Assembly (NCBI RefSeq): GCF_000243155.2
Contig: NC_018017.1
Span: forward strand, 1,922,001 to 1,986,000
Length of the DNA stretch: 64,000 nt
Reading direction: 5' to 3'
From: Desulfitobacterium dehalogenans ATCC 51507
GTDB taxonomy: Bacteria; Bacillota; Desulfitobacteriia; Desulfitobacteriales; Desulfitobacteriaceae
Position numbers and translations under genes: made by a program
Shown: positions 58,926 through 64,000 of the stretch, piece by piece
How the letters are laid out: the number at the start of each line of letters is the position of its first letter
Numbering within the stretch: the stretch's first letter is position 1
Notes under the pieces: generated by a model
The model's input: the letters and a program-made list of their open reading frames with translations, nothing else
Databases searched by the model: none
Told to the model about the DNA's origin: nothing

Positions 58926-59678
58926 TCTCCAGGATTTTGATTACACCGGTCGCTCCATAAGCTGCGCGGACAAAACTAACGCGAAAAGCCCACCGCTCCG
59001 TCGGGTGCCCGCCCAAATCACTCCTGCTCAATGGGCGGTTGGAAACGTCCTGTTTCCAACCCGACTCCGCTGCGTGCTTCTCGCGAAGTTTTGTTTCCGC
59101 TCGCTTAAATTCACTTCCCTTGTGTAAATCAAAATCCTTGGGCTGCCTTTCGGGTCTGAGTGGGCGGGGCGTTGTGTGAGTTGTGGGAGCTGTGGGGCAA
59201 GCTATCTTATCCAAGCCGCTTTTTCCGTCTTTACCGACGCCGCTTGAGGCGGCAAGGTCGGCGATTAAGCAAGGCTCTGAAGAAAGCCTGAGCTGACCCC
59301 GGAAATGTCTCGCAAAGAGCGTCAGATCCTCGGGGCTCCAGAGAAGAACTTAAAGAAACCCGCAAGACGTAGCTTTACGCAACAAAAGGGAACGGATTTC
59401 ACTGTGTATAAGGCAGCTAAGGCTTCTGTTTCGCTTCACTCACCATAAGCCAAGCTTTCTTTAAGCGGAGGGGCGGTCAGGTTAACGAGGCTTTCTTAAC
59501 GAAGCGGAGCCACGGTTAGCATGCAGAAAACAGCGGGGTTTGGCGACGAAAGTGTCCAGTGGACAGTTTCGCTCAAGGCGGCATTCCACAAAGCATGCTT
59601 ATCCGCCGCAGATGCTGTTAAGAAAGCGAGTGAACCGGCCCTGGAGCTATGGAGAGATCGTTGTGCGTAAAGCTACGC
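58926..59678. repeat. Structured dispersed repeat, copy 2 (two domains)
   Basis: Same element as 13212-14040, same direction. Domain 1 (58929-59141) is closed by CCAGGATTTTGATT / AAATCAAAATCCTTGG and has the identical hairpin GTTGGAAAC/GTTTCCAAC at 59038-59060. Domain 2 (59369-59676) is closed by GTAGCTTTACGC / GCGTAAAGCTAC arms, with the inner paired arms 59475-59500 / 59617-59640 and the hairpin at 59548-59570. Linkers differ in length and sequence from copy 1. It separates mutM from the ABC-F gene; both flanking genes have their own ribosome sites and intact ends. Minus-strand open frames here are shadows. Confidence 0.8.
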
Positions 59679-59754
59679 GACCCGAAGGTTCGTCATGCAC
59701 AACGCTAGGCGACCCAAGCAAACGATATAGAGTTGTAACAAAGGAGTTATCGCT

Positions 59755-61617
59755 ATGAGTATTCTTTACTGTCGGAGTTGCGGCGTGGATGTTTCCGGGG
59801 AAGCCCTTTTCCGGCAAGTAACCTTGGCTGTAGAGAAGGGAGAGAAGGTGGGGCTGGTAGGACCCAACGGGGCGGGAAAGACGACCCTGCTGCGGGCCTG
59901 CCTAGGGGAGCACCCTCTGGAAAGCGGAGAGGTATTTCTTACGGGAACGTGGGGATACCTTCCTCAGAATCCTTTAGTTGAAGATAAGGGAACCGTCTGG
60001 GAGAGCATGTTGGCAGAACGGGCTGATCTCATTGAAATGAAGGAACAGCTTCATGTCCTTGAAGAAAGGATGGCTCATGCAACAGATGGGAAAGTTTTTG
60101 ATCAGTACAGTGCCCTCACTGAGCGTTTTGAAAACATGGGGGGGTATGCGCTGGAAGCCCAGGTGCGCAAGATCCTTTCCGGTCTTGGACTTTCGAAAGA
60201 AGCTGAGCGCCCCATTCAGCACTTGAGCGGGGGACAAAAAACAAGGCTTGCTTTGAGCAAACTCCTTCTGCGTTCTCCGGAATTTCTGGTCCTGGATGAG
60301 CCGACCAACCACCTAGACATGGATGCCTTGGAATGGCTTGAAGGATTTTTGAAAGGCTATGACGGTGCGATTTTAGTGGTTTCCCATGATCGTTATTTCC
60401 TGGATCATGTGGTTCAGAAAGTTCTTCATTTGGAAAATGGCTCTCTGAAGAGCTATCCCGGCAACTATTCCGAGTATGAGCTGCAACGGGCGGTGGAAGA
60501 GACCACCCTGGCCAGGGAAGCGGAACGGGTAAGCAAAAAGATTGCCCGCCTGGAGGAATACATCCGGCGTTACAAAGCGGGAATAAAATCCAAGCAAGCC
60601 CGTGGCCGGGAATCTCAGCTCCAAAAGATTAAGCCCGTCGAGGTGAATAAAAATCCTAAGTCTTTGCATATTTCCCTGGCGACGGGACGGCGCAGCGGGG
60701 ATCGGACCCTCATGATCCAGGGGGTATCCATCGAGTTTCCCGGCCGGAAGTTGTTCCATGGGGTTAATGTGGAACTGCGCCGTGGAGACCGGGTGGCCCT
60801 TCTCGGAGAAAATGGGATTGGCAAGACCAGTTTGCTCAAAGCCATTAAAGGTTCACTGCCCTATAAAGGTGAGATTCGCCTGGGGGCCAATGTCAAGCTG
60901 GGTTATTATTCCCAGGAACATGAGGAATTGCAGGGCAAGGGCAGCATCATAGATGAAATCCGGGGGGACACCGATCTGCTTGACCCGGAGATTCGCAGTC
61001 TGCTGGCTCGATTCGGGTTTGTAGGAGAAGAGGTTTTTAAGCCGGTTTCCGTATTAAGCGGGGGAGAAAAAAGCCGGCTGGCTTTGTCCAAACTCTTCCT
61101 CTCCCAAGGGAACCTGCTCCTCCTGGACGAGCCCACCAACCACCTGGATACCCGTATGCGGGATGTCCTGGAAGAAGCACTCCAGGATTATGATGGAACC
61201 CTCTTGATAGTCTCCCATGACCGCTACTTTTTGGACCGGGTGGTTAATAAAATCGCCCGTTTGACTCCTGAGGGACTTAAAGTCTACGAAGGGGACTATA
61301 GTATGTATAAGGCTCAAGTCCAGGAAGAAGAGGCTGCTTCCTCAGGTGGGAGCACTTCCCCCGGTACGGCCGCAGGAACCCGTTCCTATGATAACTCAAA
61401 AGAAGCGGACCGCGAAGCAAGACGGCGCCAGAGAAAAGCTCAACAATTAGAGACGCAGATTACTGAACTGGAAGAAGAAATACAGTCCTTAGAAGAACAG
61501 ATGTCTGCGGTAACCTCCAATTATGAAAAAGCTCTGGAACTTCACCATCTTTTTGAGGAAAAAAAGGCTTTATTGGATAATACTATGATAGAGTGGTTAG
61601 AAATAACAGAGGAATAG
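59755..61617 (+). CDS. ABC-F family ATPase (YdiF/Uup-like)
   Basis: 620 residues with two ATP-binding cassettes and no membrane part: cassette 1 with GPNGAGKTTLL, LSGGQKTRLALSK and LVLDEPTNHLD, a charged linker (residues ~245-300), cassette 2 with GENGIGKTSLL, LSGGEKSRLALSK and LLLDEPTNHLD, and a C-terminal coiled coil (QLETQITELEEEIQSLEEQM). ABC-F proteins act on the ribosome as translation factors or give antibiotic resistance; this one most resembles the YdiF/Uup housekeeping type. AAAGGAG precedes the ATG. Not part of the usual polA-mutM-ytaF-coaE order, so it is an insertion between mutM and ytaF. Confidence 0.92.
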   Translation: MSILYCRSCGVDVSGEALFRQVTLAVEKGEKVGLVGPNGAGKTTLLRACLGEHPLESGEVFLTGTWGYLPQNPLVEDKGTVWESMLAERADLIEMKEQLHVLEERMAHATDGKVFDQYSALTERFENMGGYALEAQVRKILSGLGLSKEAERPIQHLSGGQKTRLALSKLLLRSPEFLVLDEPTNHLDMDALEWLEGFLKGYDGAILVVSHDRYFLDHVVQKVLHLENGSLKSYPGNYSEYELQRAVEETTLAREAERVSKKIARLEEYIRRYKAGIKSKQARGRESQLQKIKPVEVNKNPKSLHISLATGRRSGDRTLMIQGVSIEFPGRKLFHGVNVELRRGDRVALLGENGIGKTSLLKAIKGSLPYKGEIRLGANVKLGYYSQEHEELQGKGSIIDEIRGDTDLLDPEIRSLLARFGFVGEEVFKPVSVLSGGEKSRLALSKLFLSQGNLLLLDEPTNHLDTRMRDVLEEALQDYDGTLLIVSHDRYFLDRVVNKIARLTPEGLKVYEGDYSMYKAQVQEEEAASSGGSTSPGTAAGTRSYDNSKEADREARRRQRKAQQLETQITELEEEIQSLEEQMSAVTSNYEKALELHHLFEEKKALLDNTMIEWLEITEE

Positions 61618-61685
61618 GGGCACCATAAGAAGAGTTTACCCATATATTATCCTGCAAGATAAAGAGTACTTACAGGAGGATGATT

Positions 61686-62342
61686 ATGGGAGCTACAATA
61701 CTCTTCGCTTTAGCCTTAAGTTTTGATGGATTTGGCGTAGGGTTATCTTATGGAATACGGAGAATCCGAATTCCCCTTCTTTCGATGTTGGTCATAACTC
61801 TTTGTACAGTAGTAGCCATGGGAACAGCGGTGTTTTTTGGGGATATCCTCATGGGGGTTGTTACAATTATCCCGCCGAATCTTTTGGGGGCTGGGATTTT
61901 ACTTACCTTAGGAGGCTATCAACTGATAAAGGCCATTCAGCATTTGATTCGAGGAGATGCTCCAAAGGCTGTGCCTGCCAGTACCCTGGCTGTCAGAGAG
62001 CCGATCCTTAAGCTGGAATTCAAAATACTCGGCATTGTGGTACAGGTTCTCAAGACTCCGGAACAGGCTGATCTTGATGGCTCAGGGGTTATCAGCGTTA
62101 AAGAAAGTCTGCTGCTGGGGACGGCGTTATCCTTGGATGCTTTTGCCTCCGGTTTGGTATTAGGTCTTGCCGTGGGAATTCTTAATTCTTTGTCCATTAT
62201 TGCCTGGGTAGCCCTGGCGCAGATTTTTATGATCAAATTGGGTCAGGCTTTAGCAGGTAAACTTCCCGAAGAGCATTTAGGGAAGCTGGGCCTTTTGCCG
62301 GGAACCATGCTTATTCTCATCGCCCTGGGAAAACTGATTTGA
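61686..62342 (+). CDS. ytaF: YtaF-like sporulation membrane protein (MntP superfamily)
   Basis: 218 residues, about six helices in two related halves (FALALSFDGFGVGLSYGIRRI ... GTALSLDAFASGLVLGLAVGI), the twofold DxF/DAF pattern of the MntP-like superfamily. The central loop has ADLDGSGVISVKESLLLG, found in YtaF. Position before coaE is as in B. subtilis, where ytaF belongs to the sporulation gene set. GGAGG is best spaced for the ATG at 61686; the ATG at 61680 touches it. Confidence 0.88.
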   Translation: MGATILFALALSFDGFGVGLSYGIRRIRIPLLSMLVITLCTVVAMGTAVFFGDILMGVVTIIPPNLLGAGILLTLGGYQLIKAIQHLIRGDAPKAVPASTLAVREPILKLEFKILGIVVQVLKTPEQADLDGSGVISVKESLLLGTALSLDAFASGLVLGLAVGILNSLSIIAWVALAQIFMIKLGQALAGKLPEEHLGKLGLLPGTMLILIALGKLI

Positions 62343-62375
62343 TTACTATAATGAATGAATTTGAGGTGTGATACT

Positions 62376-62978
62376 ATGTGGGTCATTGGGTTAACCGGGG
62401 GAATCGGGAGCGGAAAATCCACAGTCTCCCGGTGGCTCTCCCAACAAGGTATTCCGATTATTGATGCGGATCGTACAGTTCACGAACTTTATCATGAACC
62501 TGAGACGATTGCAGCCATTACGGCTGGGTTTGGTCATGATATCCTGATGGATACAGGAAAAATCGATCGCAAAGCTTTAGGCAGAATTGTATTCGCCGAC
62601 GACCAAGCCCGTAAACTATTGGAGAAAATTCTTCATCCCCGGGTCAGAGTGGCCATGGTAAAAGAACAAGAAACTCTGGAACGGGCGGGGGAGAGGCTCT
62701 GTGTCTGGGATGTTCCTTTGCTTTTCGAAGCAGGGTATGGGTCCCAGATGGACGAGTTATGGGTGGTTTGGGTCCCGGGATATATTCAAAAACAACGGGT
62801 TATGCAGCGGGACGCCTTAAGTGCGGAAGAGGTGGAACTGCGCATTCAAGCCCAATACTCTTTAGGGAAAAAGAGAAAAAAAGCGGATGTGGTTATCGAT
62901 AATTCTGGAACATGGGACGAAACTGTAGTACAATTAAGGAAGGAAATGGAAAGAATAAAAAGGGAGCAGGGGCTATAG
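62376..62978 (+). CDS. coaE: Dephospho-CoA kinase CoaE
   Basis: 200-residue P-loop kinase for the final step of CoA synthesis (phosphorylation of the ribose 3'-OH of dephospho-CoA). Seen: WVIGLTGGIGSGKSTVSRWL, DADRTVHELY, RKALGRIVFADDQARKLLEKILHPRV, and CVWDVPLLFEAGY. Start at ATG 62376 with GAGGTG upstream; the ATG at 62355 is in frame but gives an atypical N-terminus. It follows ytaF by ~30 bases and is likely cotranscribed. Confidence 0.95.
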   Translation: MWVIGLTGGIGSGKSTVSRWLSQQGIPIIDADRTVHELYHEPETIAAITAGFGHDILMDTGKIDRKALGRIVFADDQARKLLEKILHPRVRVAMVKEQETLERAGERLCVWDVPLLFEAGYGSQMDELWVVWVPGYIQKQRVMQRDALSAEEVELRIQAQYSLGKKRKKADVVIDNSGTWDETVVQLRKEMERIKREQGL

Positions 62979-63160
62979 AATGAAGCAATAGGCCAGAATG
63001 GGCCTCGCCATAGGTCTGCCTTGGGTCTTTAGTTCTATTCCGAAGCATGAGCCTCTCACAGTATAATATGTCCTATATGACAAAATCCGAGGAAAGAATA
63101 ATAACCTTGAGTACTTAAGATACTTTAAGACTTAAATACTGATGAAATCAAGGAGTACCC

Positions 63161-63760
63161 ATGAAAAAGAAAGGATTCACAGTGCGACGCAAGAAAAAGA
63201 GATCAGGCTTTTTCTTTACCCTGGTCTTGTGTGTGATTGCTTTGATACTCTTGTTCCAATCCCCGCCCATTAAGAAGGTGCTCTATCCTTATCCCTATAA
63301 ATCCCTTATCGAGGAGTATGCACAGCAATATCATGTGGATCCTTTGCTGGTTATCTCGGTCATTCGCGCCGAGAGTAAATTCTTGCCTTATTCCCAATCT
63401 CACAAGGGGGCCTTGGGGCTCATGCAGCTGATGCCGGATACGGCCGACTGGATTGCGGAGACATTAGGAGATAGAAGTTTCGATCAAAGTAAACTGAGGG
63501 AGCCGGAAAAGAACATTCAGTACGGCACCTGGTACATAGCCAGTCTGCAAAAGGAGTTCGAGGATATCACCCTCGTCCTGGCGGCTTACAATGGGGGACG
63601 GGGTCATGTTAATGAATGGATTCGAACAGAGCAGTTAAAGGTGGATGATTTAAATACAGATGATATTCCCTTCCGTGAGACCAGGGAATATGTAGAACGG
63701 GTTAAAGATAACTATGCTAATTATCAGAAACTCTATGGTGAAAAACCACGCTTCAAATGA
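63161..63760 (+). CDS. Lytic transglycosylase (SLT domain), membrane anchored
   Basis: 199 residues: a basic start and one N-terminal membrane helix (FFFTLVLCVIALILLF) then a soluble SLT/goose-lysozyme-like domain: SVIRAESKFLPYSQSHKGALGLMQLMPDTA with the catalytic Glu, and LVLAAYNGGRGHV. It cuts peptidoglycan glycan strands outside the cell, forming 1,6-anhydro ends. AAGGAG precedes the ATG. In Firmicutes this gene commonly follows coaE. The stop overlaps the terminator. Confidence 0.92.
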   Translation: MKKKGFTVRRKKKRSGFFFTLVLCVIALILLFQSPPIKKVLYPYPYKSLIEEYAQQYHVDPLLVISVIRAESKFLPYSQSHKGALGLMQLMPDTADWIAETLGDRSFDQSKLREPEKNIQYGTWYIASLQKEFEDITLVLAAYNGGRGHVNEWIRTEQLKVDDLNTDDIPFRETREYVERVKDNYANYQKLYGEKPRFK

Positions 63761-63774
63761 AGCGTGGTTTTTTA
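63742..63774 (+). terminator. Intrinsic terminator overlapping the lytic transglycosylase stop
   Basis: Perfect 13-bp stem AAAACCACGCTTC / GAAGCGTGGTTTT around AAAT, with T6; the left arm lies in the last codons. Confidence 0.9.
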
Positions 63775-63837
63775 GACGCTTTTGAAATTGAGACTATTGT
63801 TTCACGTAAAGATACTTCCATTACAATTAATACATCG

Positions 63838-63890
63838 TTGACCGATATATCGTATAATGGTATACTAAATATATCATCACGCGATATATT
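63838..63890 (+). promoter_or_regulatory. Promoter and operators of the PadR gene
   Basis: TTGACC (63838-63843) and TATACT (63861-63866) with 17-base spacing. The spacer contains the palindrome CGATATATCG (63843-63852), and after the -10 an inverted repeat AATATATC / GATATATT (63868-63875, 63883-63890) reuses the same ATATATC half-site. PadR proteins bind such AT-rich dyads, so self-repression is likely. Confidence 0.6.
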
Positions 63891-63904
63891 GGAGAGTGAT
63901 CTAT

Positions 63905-64000
63905 TTGGATACCAATGGACCTTTGACAGAAGCTTTATTTTATATCTTATTGACCGTGCGTACACCAAACCATGGGTACGGTATTATTCAGGATGTAAGT
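63905..64000 (+). CDS. PadR family transcriptional regulator (3' end outside window)
   Basis: First 32 residues only: TTG start at 63905 with GGAGAG upstream, reading PLTEALFYILLTVRTPNHGYGIIQDV, the conserved N-terminal helices of the PadR winged-HTH domain. PadR proteins repress detoxification, efflux or phenolic-acid genes. The frame is open to the window end. The operator-like dyads are just upstream. Confidence 0.88.
   Translation, partial: MDTNGPLTEALFYILLTVRTPNHGYGIIQDVS

Noticed and set aside
58744-59214. 156-codon minus-strand open frame covering the mutM end and repeat copy 2
   Set aside because: It overlaps mutM antisense and the structured repeat, and has no recognisable domain.
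1-64000. CRISPR arrays, prophage and rRNA operons
   Set aside because: No regularly spaced direct repeats, phage structural genes or rRNA sequences were seen; only one tRNA gene was found.

Overview
The window reads as a chromosomal segment of an endospore-forming anaerobic Firmicute, most like Desulfitobacterium (Peptococcaceae). The support is gene content and order: an alpha/beta-type spore protein, YjcZ-like and YtaF sporulation membrane proteins, a rubredoxin-flavin reductase, tryptophanase, Firmicute-type Shine-Dalgarno sites with frequent TTG/GTG starts, and the order polA-mutM-(ABC-F)-ytaF-coaE. The genus call is an inference; no rRNA is present.

Layout. 1-2344: end of a hydantoinase/oxoprolinase A subunit and its B subunit. 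2598-6448 (minus): an operon of a CDF cation exporter and a P2A Ca2+-type ATPase. 6671-13207: two acyltransferase-fold proteins, DegV, a methyltransferase, a PlsY-like gene with an in-frame UAG, a GNAT-aminotransferase fusion and MscL. 13212-14040: first copy of a structured repeat. 14121-20958: RluA-type pseudouridine synthase, M29 aminopeptidase, lipid kinase, tRNA nucleotidyltransferase with an enlarged HD domain, rubredoxin-flavin reductase, QueG. 20960-26471: an AT-rich patch with Fic and chloramphenicol acetyltransferase remnants, small envelope proteins, and a methyltransferase with a VanR/VanS-like two-component pair. 26666-36566: Lrp plus aminotransferase, TrmL, the TagO/WecA initiator, UPF0173 hydrolase, spore protein, a CBS/DRTGG regulator and DnaE. 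36594-39542: CoaD, AccD, AccA and tRNA-Leu(CAA).

39543-47511 is the accessory region: YjcZ-like small proteins, a truncated Na+/Ca2+ exchanger, an IS110-family element, a frameshifted conserved small gene, a TerB-like/BRCT protein coupled to a TauE exporter with a divergent LysR gene, and a GNAT gene behind a hairpin-rich leader ending in a terminator. 47708-51097 holds an amino acid permease and tryptophanase facing RidA, a likely catabolic unit with its reactive-enamine protection. 51267-55212 holds an HD protein, a PEP-synthase remnant and two ECF sigma/anti-sigma modules that face each other. 55383-64000 is housekeeping: PolA, MutM, second repeat copy, ABC-F protein, YtaF, CoaE, a lytic transglycosylase and the start of a PadR regulator.

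The most unusual points are (i) a roughly 0.8 kb two-domain repeat present twice, whose paired arms show compensatory base changes between copies and which looks like a structured RNA or hairpin element; (ii) a PlsY-like gene interrupted only by a UAG at a conserved aromatic position, in a genus known to encode pyrrolysine machinery; (iii) a fusion of an N-acyltransferase-like domain to a class V aminotransferase directly after it; and (iv) a structured, terminator-ended region upstream of the IS110 transposase that is a candidate bridge RNA.
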